A DNA stretch of 50,013 bases from Acidobacteriota bacterium (GCA_030650395.1 JAUSDY010000014.1:1-50013); one strand, 5' to 3'; counted from the stretch's first letter, positions 1-9,300 are shown. Numbers and translations are program-made. The notes: generated from the letters alone by a model not told the origin.

Positions 1-1268
1 AGCGAGATCTCGAGCCAGCCGGAGAGGTCCTGAATCAGGTAACCGGCAACGGCTGCGATGAACGCCAGGATCAGCCAGCGCTCGCGTCGCTCATGGGTGG
101 CGAGCCACCCGCGCACCAGAACGATCAGCACGGCAGCGATCAATGCCAGGTAGGCCAACAGGCCCGGAATTCCGGTCGTGGCAGCCGCGTGAAGGTAGCC
201 GTTGTGAACCATGGTGGGCAACACATCGGGCGTGAGCCGCTCGCTCTCAGCCGAACGATAGCGCGGATACACGACAGAGAAATTCTCGAGGCCGACACCA
301 GTGACCGGATGATCACGCACCATCTGGATTGCCGCCGCATAGGTATTGAAGCGGTCGAGGAGGGTACGATCGGTCTCTGCCGCAGGGGCACCGGTCAGAC
401 GTTCACGACTCTGGACCACCTGTCGGTACCCGGCCGCCAACGCGATCGTCAGGATAACGACGACGCCGAGAACCGCCCAACGGCTGATACGCTGTCGCTG
501 TTCCCATGCAACCCCGGACAGGACGAGCAACAACGCCGCCGCGCTCGCCGCCAGCGGACCGCGGCTCAGCGTGCTGATCGAACCCGCGAGCAGGATTGCC
601 AGGGCCACTGCCCACGCCACCTGTTCACCAGCCCTCCGGGCGAGCAATAAAAACACCAGGGCAAACGGCAGGGCGAGGCCCAGCACGGCAGCCAGCACAA
701 CCGGGTTGCCGATGGTCGACGCGGGTCGCTGGCCCGGCCAGGTGATGGGGTCCCAACCGGCGAATTGAACCAGCGCGTATGAGGCGGCCAATACCATCGC
801 CGCCACCAGACACTTCGCCAGTCGTTCGATATCAGAAACGCCGAACCGTGACGAGGCCGCGATCAGGAAGAACGACAGTGCCAGGAGTTGAGTCCAGAGA
901 CCGTTGTATCGGCCATGGGCGCCGTGCAGCGCGGTGGGCGGGTGCACCGCCGTCAGCGTGCTCAGCACCCACCACAGACCAAGCGCCGCGGCGGCCACAG
1001 GCACCGCGCGTGGCAGCCGCCGAGTCCCGTCCCGGGTAAAGCGGACCAGCCAGACGCCCGCGAGGATCGACGCAAAGATCCGGATGATGAGTAGCTTCGG
1101 AAGCGAGAACTGGGCCTCGAGGCGCGTGCTGAAGACGAGCGTCACCAAAAACACAAATGCGGCGTATGCGCCCATCTCGAGCGTGCGCCACTGGGCCGTC
1201 GCCTGTTGGGGCACCGGCCCCTGGCGGTTCCTACCCCTTCTGCTGGCCCCGAGCAATCGATCCGTCAT
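1..1268 (-). CDS. O-antigen ligase / Wzy-type polymerase family protein (partial, C-terminus off the left edge)
   Basis: The minus strand is open from ATG at 1268 to the window edge (422 codons, no stop), so the C-terminus is missing. The translation is a polytopic membrane protein with many hydrophobic segments. It has the Wzy_C/O-antigen ligase signature: an extracytoplasmic loop with RFNTYAAAIQMVRDHPVTG and GLENF, then a conserved histidine region HNGYLHAAATTGIPGL followed by further membrane segments. Proteins of this family join or polymerise undecaprenyl-linked glycans on the periplasmic face of the inner membrane; members acting on glycoproteins are also known, so the substrate is open. 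No convincing Shine-Dalgarno precedes the ATG. It is transcribed leftwards, away from the degraded region at 1269-2677, and fits the sugar-polymer theme of the window. Family call is firm; ligase versus polymerase is not decidable from sequence. Confidence 0.88.
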   Translation of the reverse strand, partial: MTDRLLGASRRGRNRQGPVPQQATAQWRTLEMGAYAAFVFLVTLVFSTRLEAQFSLPKLLIIRIFASILAGVWLVRFTRDGTRRLPRAVPVAAAALGLWWVLSTLTAVHPPTALHGAHGRYNGLWTQLLALSFFLIAASSRFGVSDIERLAKCLVAAMVLAASYALVQFAGWDPITWPGQRPASTIGNPVVLAAVLGLALPFALVFLLLARRAGEQVAWAVALAILLAGSISTLSRGPLAASAAALLLVLSGVAWEQRQRISRWAVLGVVVILTIALAAGYRQVVQSRERLTGAPAAETDRTLLDRFNTYAAAIQMVRDHPVTGVGLENFSVVYPRYRSAESERLTPDVLPTMVHNGYLHAAATTGIPGLLAYLALIAAVLIVLVRGWLATHERRERWLILAFIAAVAGYLIQDLSGWLEIS

Positions 1269-1514
1269 AAGACGATGAGCGCCGTGCCGTCGAGCCTTAG
1301 CCAAAGAGTTAAGAGGGATGGTCAACTGGACTCCCGCAAACGCCCTTGCTCGAACGTCTGGCGCACCAGTCTAGCCCGGTCTTGACCGCATCCAGCCGCA
1401 CAAGGTTGGCGTCCCCAACCAGGACCCAAGCCTTACTGCCTGGCGCGAGCGTGCGGCGTCACATATTTTGGCGTTACTCGCTGGTGTCGAGTAGCAAGAC
1501 AGCCGGCCCCGCTA

Positions 1515-1610
1515 CGCGACGAGGGGTTGCTTGGAGCAAAAAGCGTTGGGCCCAGCTCATGAAGCGCCATGTAAGCTCACCGCTTTTTCTCCAATCAACC
1601 CCTCGTCGCG
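1515..1610. repeat. Long imperfect inverted repeat (about 30-bp arms, 35-bp loop)
   Basis: The arms are 1515-1545 and 1581-1610. Reverse-complementing the right arm gives the left arm with one mismatch and one extra base on the left. Both arms begin with CGCGACGAGGGGTTG and end with AAAAAGCG. The spacer is 1546-1580. The right arm runs into a separate 12-bp palindrome at 1607-1618. The structure could be a miniature inverted-repeat element, a recombination hairpin or a structured RNA. The ends do not match the integron attC core consensus. Confidence 0.75.
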
Positions 1611-1783
1611 TTAACGCGCCCTCCGGCTGCGGATTCGCGTAGGGCACCGATGCGCGGGCGAGACGCGGAGAGGTCTCCCGGCGTAAGCGTCTTGCCGTCC
1701 TTGGCGCGTCCATAGCTGAGGCGATTAATGCGGCGAGGGAGATTTGACCGCCGCGGACAGATCGCGCTCGCCGCACTGGAACA

Positions 1784-1789
1784 TATAAT
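1784..1789 (+). promoter_or_regulatory. Putative -10 box (TATAAT) before the damaged membrane protein gene
   Basis: A perfect TATAAT lies 17 nt upstream of the ATG at 1807 in otherwise GC-rich sequence. No good -35 hexamer is seen at the usual 16-18 nt spacing; a TTGACC at 1744-1749 is too far away. The predicted leader would be about 10 nt with no clear ribosome binding site. Confidence 0.5.
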
Positions 1790-1806
1790 CGGGTCCGGGC
1801 GCGTTC

Positions 1807-2520
1807 ATGATCGGACAAACGTCCTCACCTAACCGACGATTGGGATCGCTGGCGCTTGCGGCGGTCTTTGTCGCGGCAACGGCGGTCACGGCGCTCGATT
1901 ACGGCCTGGGCCCGGGCGACGACTCGCTGCTCGCCCGTCGCGACATCCACCGCGGCATTCTCGGTCACACAACCAGGGCGCCCGATCGGTATCGGGTGCT
2001 GGCGCCGGCCCTCATCGAAGTTCCGACGCGGTTGCTGTCGCGATTCATGCCGTACGACGCCGCCTACGACCGCGCTTCGGTGGTGTTCTACCTGCTTGCG
2101 ATGGCCGCGTTGGTGGGGACGCAGTATGCGTATCTGAGGGTCTGGTTTACCGCCGAGCAGGCCCTCGTCGGCGTGCTGCTGGTCGCATGCACGCTTCGCA
2201 TCACGATCCGCCGCACGACTACGCGCCCTCGTCGTACCTCGAGCCCAGCTTCTTCGCGCTCGGACTGCTGGCGATCCTGCACGGGCCGGCGCGGCTGGTT
2301 CGCATTACTTGTCGCGATTGCGACCTTGAATCGTGAGACCGCGATCTTCCTGATCGCGATCTTCGCCGTCACCCAGCCCGTGACAACAGACACCATCAAG
2401 GCCGTCACCGCCTACTTCGCTATCTGGCTGCTGATTTTCGTGGGGCTTCGTTTCCTCGGCGGTGATGCCGAGCGCTACTGGACACTCGACCGCGTCTTCC
2501 GGACCATGATGCGGAAGTGA
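1807..2520 (+). pseudogene. Polytopic membrane protein gene, internally frameshifted and 3'-truncated
   Basis: The frame opening at 1807 gives a membrane protein with hydrophobic segments and an extracytoplasmic YRVLAPALIE motif, like bacterial DUF/GT87-type integral membrane proteins. Between about 2200 and 2295 this frame becomes an Arg/Ser/Thr-rich nonsense stretch. The neighbouring frame in the same interval, read from 2205, gives sensible protein (DPPHDYAPSSYLEPSFFALG, then LLAILHGPA), after which the first frame resumes with LVAIATLNRETAIF. This points to two compensating indels about 95 nt apart. The gene then stops at 2520 shortly after RYWTLDRVFRT, well before the further membrane segments such proteins usually carry, and it runs straight into a hairpin array. 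I infer a decaying gene. Sequencing or assembly error could explain the indels but not the short C-terminus. Confidence 0.65.
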
Positions 2521-2527
2521 CATGGGT

Positions 2528-2560
2528 GTGGCCTCTGCAAGATAGCAATGCGGAGGCCAC
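2528..2560. terminator. Hairpin just after the truncated gene
   Basis: GTGGCCTC (2528-2535) pairs with GAGGCCAC (2553-2560), with a few further weak pairs inside, 8 nt after the TGA at 2518-2520. There is no T-run, so it is at best a weak intrinsic terminator. It may instead be the first member of the hairpin array that follows. Confidence 0.4.
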
Positions 2561-2565
2561 TCAAG

Positions 2566-2670
2566 ACTCGGGCGCTACGCGCCCTCGTGGGAGTCGCTCG
2601 TTTAGCTCGCTCCTACGACTCGCGGCTTCGCCGCATCGTGGGACTCGGGCCTTCGGCCCTCGTTGGGGAC
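2566..2670. repeat. Array of short palindromes with conserved spacers
   Basis: Four units of roughly 25-35 bp follow each other. Each has a spacer like GACTCG, a different small palindrome, then TCGTGGGA. The palindromes are GGGCGCTACGCGCCC, a degenerate one around GCTCGTTTAGCTCGC, GCGGCTTCGCCGC and GGGCCTTCGGCCC. The spacers are conserved while the stems change by compensating pairs. The array ends just before the stop of the minus-strand gene at 2678. Confidence 0.75.
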
Positions 2671-2677
2671 TGCGTGA

Positions 2678-3007
2678 CTAGCCGCGTTTCTCCTTCATCA
2701 CAACTTGTTCCATCGAAGCCGCAGCCACCCATCCGGTCATGCTGTGCGAGGAACCAAGCTCGAATAGCTTGGTGCCCAATCGCCCGAAAAACTGCTGTGG
2801 TGTCTCGTTACGGGGATCCCATCCGGCAGGCCAGCCATGCTGGCGATGGCGCTCCGTAAATGCCGCGCCGTCCCCGACGATGAGGTCCGGCGAAACCTCC
2901 GTGATGTCGAAAACGGTGTTCTGCAGGCAGTCACCCTCGAAGTGGTAAGCATGCCAGAAATCCCTACGAGGCGCGCAGCGCCGAGTCCTACTCAAATCGG
3001 CCGCCAT
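2678..3007 (-). CDS. Hypothetical protein, 109 aa, second gene of a pair
   Basis: ATG at 3007 follows directly on the TGA (3010-3008) of the upstream gene in the same reading frame. The product is soluble-looking and mixed in charge, with FWHAYHFEGDCLQNTVFDIT near residue 17 and a C-terminus ending VVMKEKRG. I do not recognise the family. Codon choice, with G/C at most third positions, looks like a real gene. Because stop and start abut in frame, translation could be coupled, or the two could once have been a single reading frame. No signal peptide or membrane segment is seen. Confidence 0.5.
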   Translation of the reverse strand: MAADLSRTRRCAPRRDFWHAYHFEGDCLQNTVFDITEVSPDLIVGDGAAFTERHRQHGWPAGWDPRNETPQQFFGRLGTKLFELGSSHSMTGWVAAASMEQVVMKEKRG

Positions 3008-3424
3008 TCATGACCCGGTCACGCGGCGGTAGGCCTTCAGCAAGCGGGTCAATTGCGGCCTCTCCAGGACCAGCCGCTTAGTGAGGCCCCAGGGGCTGCG
3101 GCCCTTCTGGTACTTGAAGTCGATCCAGTGTCCCTGCGGGCGCGAATGCCGGAACGTGTCCCACAACATTGGCAGGTAATCACCATCCGGGCCAATCCCC
3201 ACGATGTGCCTGACACTAATGCGCTCAGGGCTGCCGCGCTGAAACCGGTAGGTGATCCGCAGCGATCGGCGCTTGCACTTGCAGGTGCGACGCAGCAGTT
3301 GCTGATCCCATCCGCTCGGTGCGAGTTCGTCCCAGATGAAGGCGGCAACACTGCGTGACTCACACACCGTCAACCACGGCGGTCTGTCGCCACACGCCGT
3401 ACATTGCCACCAGTACTTGGCCAT
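3008..3424 (-). CDS. Hypothetical protein, 138 aa, with possible zinc-binding cysteines
   Basis: The N-terminus carries CTACGDRPPWLTVC, and CKCKRRS follows near residue 48, so several Cys pairs could bind zinc. The middle has a conserved-looking stretch HIVGIGPDGDYLPMLWDTF followed by WIDFKYQKGRSPWGL. I do not know the function. The start ATG at 3424 lies 34 bp after the stop of the BRCT-TPR gene, so the two may be co-transcribed. The stop TGA touches the next ATG in the same frame. Confidence 0.55.
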   Translation of the reverse strand: MAKYWWQCTACGDRPPWLTVCESRSVAAFIWDELAPSGWDQQLLRRTCKCKRRSLRITYRFQRGSPERISVRHIVGIGPDGDYLPMLWDTFRHSRPQGHWIDFKYQKGRSPWGLTKRLVLERPQLTRLLKAYRRVTGS

Positions 3425-3458
3425 TAAGCCTGCTCACGAGTGGCCGTCGCCACGAGTC

Positions 3459-4628
3459 CTAGTCCGAGAATTCTTTGGCGAGCTCGACCCACTCGCCCTG
3501 CGGAGCGAGGCGCTCGTAGGCGCGCCAGTGAGTTCGCGCCTCACCGGAGCGGCCCATCTTCTCTAACGTCACCGCCAGATAGAAGTGCGCGTCGGCGTAG
3601 CTGTTGTTGAGCGCGAGCGCTTCGAGGTAGGACGCTTCGGCCTCGACGTAGCGGCCGTGATCGTGGTGGATGTTTCCGAGATTGAAGTGCGACTCGAAGT
3701 AGTTGGCGTCGAGCAGGATCGCGCGCTCGTAGAGCGCCTGCGCCTCGGCCAGCTCGTCGCGTGAATAGCGGATGTTGGCGAGGTTGATCAGCGCTGCCAC
3801 CAGGTCGGGGTCTTCATCGAGCGCGCGGCGATAGGCCTTGGCGGCCTCTTCCATCCGCTCCGGCGTGCCGTCGTCCAGCAACGACCCCATCAGAAAATAC
3901 TGCTCGGCGCCGGACAGCTCCCGGGCGCTGCCGGGACCGCGGTCGCTGGTGAACGCCTGCGGATTCGGGCCAATGCTGTCGGCTCGCGGCTTCAGCGTGA
4001 TGATGCGTGCGGGTTGGGCGTCGAGGCGGAAGTCGAACGCCAATTGGCCGACCCGCGACGCCTGCAGATCCCGAAGGATGGCGCGGAACGACAGGCCCTT
4101 CGCCAGCTCGCCGGAGAGCTGCCGCAGCGCGGTGAGATCGGTGAAACTAAAAAACGTGTCGGCGTTGTTCTTGAACGCCGGCTTGATGAATCCCCACTTC
4201 TCCAGGTAATGGAGGTGGTCGACACGTAGCGCCGGATACATCGTCAGGATGTCGCGCTGGCCGTAATGCTGGGTGCGGCGCTCGGCGATGGCGGGCTGGC
4301 CGGTGAGCCGGCAGAACTCGTCCTCGCTCAGCACCTTGATGCGGCCGGGCGTCTCGGCGTTGATCTGCGCGACACGGCGGAGCTTCTGGTTCTGCGTGCT
4401 GGTGTCGTCGAGCAGCGCCGACAGATCCGGCGCACCGCCGGGATAGCTCTCGGCGCCGACGATCAGCAACGTGGTGCGGACCGTGACATCCTCGTCGCAG
4501 CCACCGCCGAGCTCTTCGACGATCGCGCAGGCGTCCTTGCGTCCGAACGACCACAGTTTTCCAGTGAAGACAACGGTCTCACCTTTGAACGGGAGGCCGC
4601 GAGGCGGATCGAATGGCAACTCAGACAT
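3459..4628 (-). CDS. BRCT - MerR-like - TPR fusion protein
   Basis: The 389-residue protein has three parts. Residues about 12-60 form a BRCT domain like that at the end of NAD+-dependent DNA ligase: GETVVFTGKLWSFGRKDA, an ELGG turn and TTLLIVGA. Residues about 120-200 look like a MerR-type helix-turn-helix, with ILTMYPALRVDHLHYLEKWG and a helix-rich FTDLTALRQLSGELAKG region. Residues about 240-389 hold four TPR repeats. BRCT domains bind phosphopeptides or DNA ends and TPRs bind proteins, so a scaffold or regulator is likely; no enzyme active site is seen. It lies 51 bp downstream of the glycosyltransferase gene at 4680-6248 on the same strand, though a TTATCG box about 13 nt before the ATG could give it its own promoter. 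I have seen this type of fusion annotated only as a TPR protein. Confidence 0.82.
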   Translation of the reverse strand: MSELPFDPPRGLPFKGETVVFTGKLWSFGRKDACAIVEELGGGCDEDVTVRTTLLIVGAESYPGGAPDLSALLDDTSTQNQKLRRVAQINAETPGRIKVLSEDEFCRLTGQPAIAERRTQHYGQRDILTMYPALRVDHLHYLEKWGFIKPAFKNNADTFFSFTDLTALRQLSGELAKGLSFRAILRDLQASRVGQLAFDFRLDAQPARIITLKPRADSIGPNPQAFTSDRGPGSARELSGAEQYFLMGSLLDDGTPERMEEAAKAYRRALDEDPDLVAALINLANIRYSRDELAEAQALYERAILLDANYFESHFNLGNIHHDHGRYVEAEASYLEALALNNSYADAHFYLAVTLEKMGRSGEARTHWRAYERLAPQGEWVELAKEFSD

Positions 4629-4679
4629 CGATCGACCACAACGATAACAGAATCGAACCCTGCCGTGCGCGACGCGCGC

Positions 4680-6248
4680 TCACGGCGCCCCGCCTTTGCG
4701 ATAGACGACAAAGGAGGGCGATCCCGTGGGCTCGGTAATGGTCGACACCTGGATCCAGCCGTGGCGACCGAGCGCGGGCAACCACGGCTCCCCCGGCATC
4801 GCGATCAGCGCGGATCCAGGTTCGGCCGACCGAGGATCGAAGGTGTCGCCGTCCAGCGAGACGGGCGGCGCGCCAGTGGGAAGGTGCCACACATGAGCGT
4901 AGAAGCGCCAATAGTCCTCCGCATAGGGGATTCGCCGACTGAGCAGCACCGGACCGGCGGGCTGAATTCGTACCGCTTCTGCCAGCGCAGCCCGGAGGTT
5001 GCCGCCGTACCATGTGCTGGACGTGTCGCGGTACGGGCCGATGTAGTCACGGTAGAACCCCCAGAACTGAAAGGGAATCGCCAGCACCAAGCCGACGGCG
5101 ACCCACCGCCACGCTCGCCCGCGCGCGGACCAGAGGGTGGTGAGCCCATAGGTTGCTACCAGCACGCCGAACGGCAACGCGAACAGTGCGCGATACCGAT
5201 TGAGATCCATCGTGCCGGTCAGGACCGCGGCCAGCGGCGCGGTCGCGAACCCGATCAGAACGATGCGCTCGAAGCCACCGGTCCGACTGAGCCGATAAAT
5301 TCCGATGGGCAAGAGCACGGCGAACACGATCGGAAACAATCCGGCCCGCCGGGTCGAATTCGTCATGCTGGTATCGCCTGACAGGAACAGGAACTCAGGG
5401 TTGAAGTAGTACCACCACTCAGCCAGGCGGAGCTTGACGCCCGCCAGCGAGAACAGCGTCGAGAGGCCCGGCGCCTGATCGGCGCCGTCGCTGCCAACGC
5501 GGTAGGCACGGATCAACTCGGCATACCGCTCGGGATGCGCGACCTGCCATAACAGGAGCGGGATGAGCGTGACTGCGAAGCCTGCCACGGCCCAGCCGAA
5601 CCACCGCGGGGAACGCCGTTCGGCAAGATACAGCCCCGTGAGCAGGAGATACACCGGCATCATCACCAGCCCCGCCAGGTAGCCATAGATGCCGAGACCG
5701 AGTGCCGCCGTGCCCGCCATCAGAACGCGTCCGTCGGCGCGCTCCTGAAAACGCTGAAGGCTGATCAGCCACAGCATCACGAACGGCAAGGGGTAGAGCA
5801 CGCTCAGCGCCATGCGGCTGAAGATGAAGTGGCCGGGCGACAACGCGAGCATGCCGGCCGCGGCGAGAGCTACGGCGTCGCTCTTGAAGAGCGTTCGGGC
5901 CAGTACCAGCATCAGCAAGACGTTCAGCACGCCGACGAGCGCGGTGGGCAGACGGACGGCCGCCTCGGACAGCGGCAGCACCAGGAGCGCCAGCGCGGTC
6001 GCGTAAATCATCATCGGATCCCGCCCGGCGGTAAACGCGGGTTCCGAAAAGTAGACGGGCAGAAACCGGCCGTTGAGATCGCGCCCGTCGTGCGCCACCG
6101 AGATGGCTTGAAGTGAAAACTTTATCTCGTCGTGGACCAGGTAGATCGGGGCAAACGACAGGCGCGTCGCATAAACAGCCGCCGTCGCGGCCACCACTAG
6201 CACCACTGCGGCGACCCGAATCCTGCGGGTGACGGTCGTCATCACCAT
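4680..6248 (-). CDS. Membrane glycosyltransferase, GT39/ArnT-like
   Basis: The 522-residue protein has about a dozen hydrophobic segments and a soluble C-terminal periplasmic domain from about residue 410. After the first membrane segment comes an acidic motif in the first periplasmic loop (FAPIYLVHDEIKFSLQAIS), as in GT39/GT83 enzymes, where an acidic residue in that loop is catalytic. These enzymes transfer a sugar from a polyprenyl phosphate carrier to lipid A, protein or polymer in the periplasm. The acceptor is unknown here. The ATG at 6248 is chosen over the later ATG of MVMTT because a GACGAT box sits exactly 6 nt upstream, matching the leaderless pattern seen elsewhere in the window. 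Confidence 0.85.
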   Translation of the reverse strand: MVMTTVTRRIRVAAVVLVVAATAAVYATRLSFAPIYLVHDEIKFSLQAISVAHDGRDLNGRFLPVYFSEPAFTAGRDPMMIYATALALLVLPLSEAAVRLPTALVGVLNVLLMLVLARTLFKSDAVALAAAGMLALSPGHFIFSRMALSVLYPLPFVMLWLISLQRFQERADGRVLMAGTAALGLGIYGYLAGLVMMPVYLLLTGLYLAERRSPRWFGWAVAGFAVTLIPLLLWQVAHPERYAELIRAYRVGSDGADQAPGLSTLFSLAGVKLRLAEWWYYFNPEFLFLSGDTSMTNSTRRAGLFPIVFAVLLPIGIYRLSRTGGFERIVLIGFATAPLAAVLTGTMDLNRYRALFALPFGVLVATYGLTTLWSARGRAWRWVAVGLVLAIPFQFWGFYRDYIGPYRDTSSTWYGGNLRAALAEAVRIQPAGPVLLSRRIPYAEDYWRFYAHVWHLPTGAPPVSLDGDTFDPRSAEPGSALIAMPGEPWLPALGRHGWIQVSTITEPTGSPSFVVYRKGGAP

Positions 6249-6315
6249 CGTGGCATCGTCACCGATGTCCTTGGTCTGACAGCCACGACATGCGATCGGG
6301 TAACACGCACTCAGC

Positions 6316-9300
6316 TTATACGTGAACCAGCTCGGCCTCGGCCTGATCGAGGACGTGCTCGAACCACAGGTTCGAGATTTTTTCCTGGACGCTGTTCTGC
6401 CGGAGTCGCGCCTGCAGGTTGTCGAAGTCGACCCGATCGAGCTCCTGGTCCTGGTTGTAGCAGGAGAAGATGAACTCTTCGCGGCCGGTCTCGGGATCGA
6501 CGTGACGCTGCAGGCACTGCGCGCACACTTCTTTCATCATGCACTGCATCGGCGAGTTGATGCTGCCGATGCCGACGTGGTTCGGCGACAGGTAGGGCTG
6601 GAGCGCGCCGTGCCGCACGAGGCGGACCGCGTTCATCATGCGGTCCGAGCCGATGGCGATGATCCGCGACACCTCGGCCAGCGGCACCGCCTGCGCGCAA
6701 AGCTTGCCTTCCGCGTACGCGACCATGGCCTGGACGATGTTGCCGCGGAAGTGCGCGTCCTGCGGACGGTGGGGCTCGATCGCCTCGCCCATGTCGGTGG
6801 ACCAAATCACCTGGTCGGTGGACGATTCGATCTCTTCGCGCTTGAAGAGATCCGCGCCGTTCCTGTAGCCGGCGAAGTAAATCACGCGGCTGCCGCATGC
6901 CTTCATCGCCTTGGCGATCGAAAACAGCACGGCGTTGCCCAGGCCGCCGCCCGCGAGCAGCACCGCGGCACGCTCCGGAATTGCCGTCGGTGTGCCGGTC
7001 GGCCCCATCACCACCACCGGCTCGCCGGGCTTCAAGTAGGCGCACAGCCGGCTCGACACGCCCATCTCGAGGGTGATGAGCGACAGCAGCCCGCGTCCTC
7101 GATCGACCCACGCGCCGGTCAGCGCGATCCCTTCCATCAGCATCGAGACGACGTGGCCGTCGAGGCGGATGTGCGGGCTGAGATGCTCGAAATTCTGGAG
7201 CCGATAGAACTGTCCGGGATGAAAGTGCCGTGCCGCGGCGGGAGCGCGGACGATCACTTCGATGATGGTCGGGGTCAGCCTGACCACGCGCTCGACCCTG
7301 GCGAGCAGCTGATCGTCGAGCCGCCCCACCATCGCCTGCCACGCGCGCTCACGCGCCGGCTGCGCCGCCGGATCCAGCGTCGCAATCTCGTCGGCGAACA
7401 ATTCGACCACGCGGGGATAGCCGTCTTTCGCCGACGCCATCGCCTTGACGACGTTGCCGTTGTAGCGGGGGTGGTTGTCGCCGTAATAGGTGACGAATTT
7501 GCCGTCGGTGTTGTGAGAGGTGAAGAATCCGTTGGGGTCCGGTTCGAGCTGAAAGGCGCCCGCGGCAACAGCGGAACTAAAGTTCCGCTCTACCTGTCCG
7601 GCCTGCGCCGGCACTGCCTTGAACCCTTTAAAAAACTTCTGCCTGTTGTCCAAGCTGAACGAACCGGGGTGTTCTTTTTCGTAGGTGATGTTCGGCACTG
7701 TGCCCGCGGCCACGAGCACGGTTCTCGCCGGCAGCTCCGCCCTCGATCCGTCCGCGCGGGTGAAGACCATCGCCTTGACGTGCCCGAAGTCGTCGGGCAC
7801 GGCTTCGATCGGGTTCATGTTCTCGGTCACCGCGATGCCCTCTTCGAGCGCCTTGGCGACCTCTTCGTGATTCAACCGGTACGCCGGCGCGTCTTGCAGA
7901 CGCTTGCGATACGCCAGCGTGACCCCGCCCCAGGATCGGAGCATCGCGATGAAGTCGGGCTTCTCATCCGCGGCGCCGGCACGCTTTCGTTCCGCGCGCA
8001 CCGCGCGGCCGTGCCCCAGGAACTCGTCGAGGATGCCCTGCTCTTCCGCATCCATGGTGCCGCGGACGCGTTCTTCACCGAGGTCGCGCACCAGCGCCTC
8101 GTAGCGATTGAGCGTCTTCTCGACCTGGATCGGGTAATACGCCATCAACTCCGTGGCGGTGTCCACGCCCGTCAGGCCGCCGCCGATCACCACCGCAGGC
8201 AGCCGCGCCTGCAGGTTCGACAGCGCGTCTCTCTTGAACGCGCCGGTGAGCTGCAGCGCCATCAGGAAGTCGCTGGCCTTGCGAATGCCGCGGATCAGAT
8301 TGTTCTTGATGTCGATGATCGTCGGCCGCCCCGCGCCGGCGGCAATGGCGACGTGATCGATGCCGTTCGCCCACACCTCGTCCAGCGGCAGCGCGCCGCC
8401 AAAGCGGACGCCGCCGTAGATCTTGAGCTTGTCGCGGCGGGCGAGCGTCAGGTGGATCAGCGTGAGGAAGTTCTTGTCCCACCGCACCGTGATGCCGTAC
8501 TCCGACACGCCGCCGAAGCCTTCGAGCACGCGCTCGTCGGTCGGCCGATAGATCTCGCTCCAGTTCTGAATCGGCCGCGGCGCAGCGCCATTGCCCCCCG
8601 TGAGATCCTCGGGCAGCGGCTCGATCTTGAGGCCGTCAATCGCGACCACGCCGAAGCCTTCGTTCACCAGGTAGTGCGACAGCGTGTAGCCGGCCGGGCC
8701 GAGCCCCACCACCAGCACGTTCTTGCCGTGGTACTCGAGCGCGTACGGACGGTTGACGTTGAGCGGGTTCCAGCGCGTCAGCAAGCCGTAGATCTCGACG
8801 CCCCACGGCATGTTCAGCACGTCGGTCAGCACGCCGGTTTCGATCTGCGGAATGTTGACTGGCTCCTGCTTCTGGTAAATGCAGGCCTTCATACAGTCGT
8901 TGCAGATGCGGTGGCCGGTGCCGGGGCACATCGGGTTGTCGACGGTGACGATGGCCAGGGCGCCGATGGCGTCGCCGCGCTTGCGCACGGTGTGCATCTC
9001 GGAGATCTTCTCGTCGAGCGGGCACCCCGCCAACTGAATGCCGAGCGGGTTGGTGACGACCGTGCCTGCCTTGTCGCGAATGCCCTTCGAGCAGGTGTCC
9101 TTGTCGCGCTCGTGGCAGAGCACGCAGTAATGGATTTCGCTCAGCACCTCGCGCTGGGTGTAGCGCTCGTCGGTGAGCTTGAAGCCCTCGCGGCGGCGCA
9201 ATTTCTCGTCAGGGCCGATGATCTGCTCAGGCATTGCTGGATCCGGCCGCTGGATCTGCACGAGGTGGTCGTAATCGAGATTTTCGGGGAAGCGGAAGAC

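Larger units (their letters stand above)
1269..1806. other. Non-coding or decayed stretch between divergent membrane protein genes
   Basis: No convincing gene is seen here. Open frames of about 100 codons exist on both strands (1346-1642 plus, 1474-1818 minus), but their translations are rich in Arg, Ser and Pro and resemble no protein family I know. The stretch holds a long inverted repeat (1515-1610), a short hairpin near 1407-1423 (GGTTGG and CCAACC arms), the palindrome CGCGTTAACGCG at 1607-1618 and a TATAAT box at 1784-1789. It may be the remains of a lost gene or a small mobile element. Confidence 0.5.

Noticed and set aside
1515-1610. Integron attC site
   Set aside because: The inverted repeat has one bulged base, but the ends do not match RYYYAAC/GTTRRRY, and no integrase or cassette array is seen.
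2566-2670. CRISPR array
   Set aside because: Units are too short, the conserved parts are the linkers, and the variable parts are palindromes rather than spacers; no cas genes are present.
3005-3010. Selenocysteine or programmed read-through at the in-frame TGA
   Set aside because: An ATG follows directly, no SECIS-like hairpin is evident and both parts look complete; coupled translation is simpler.
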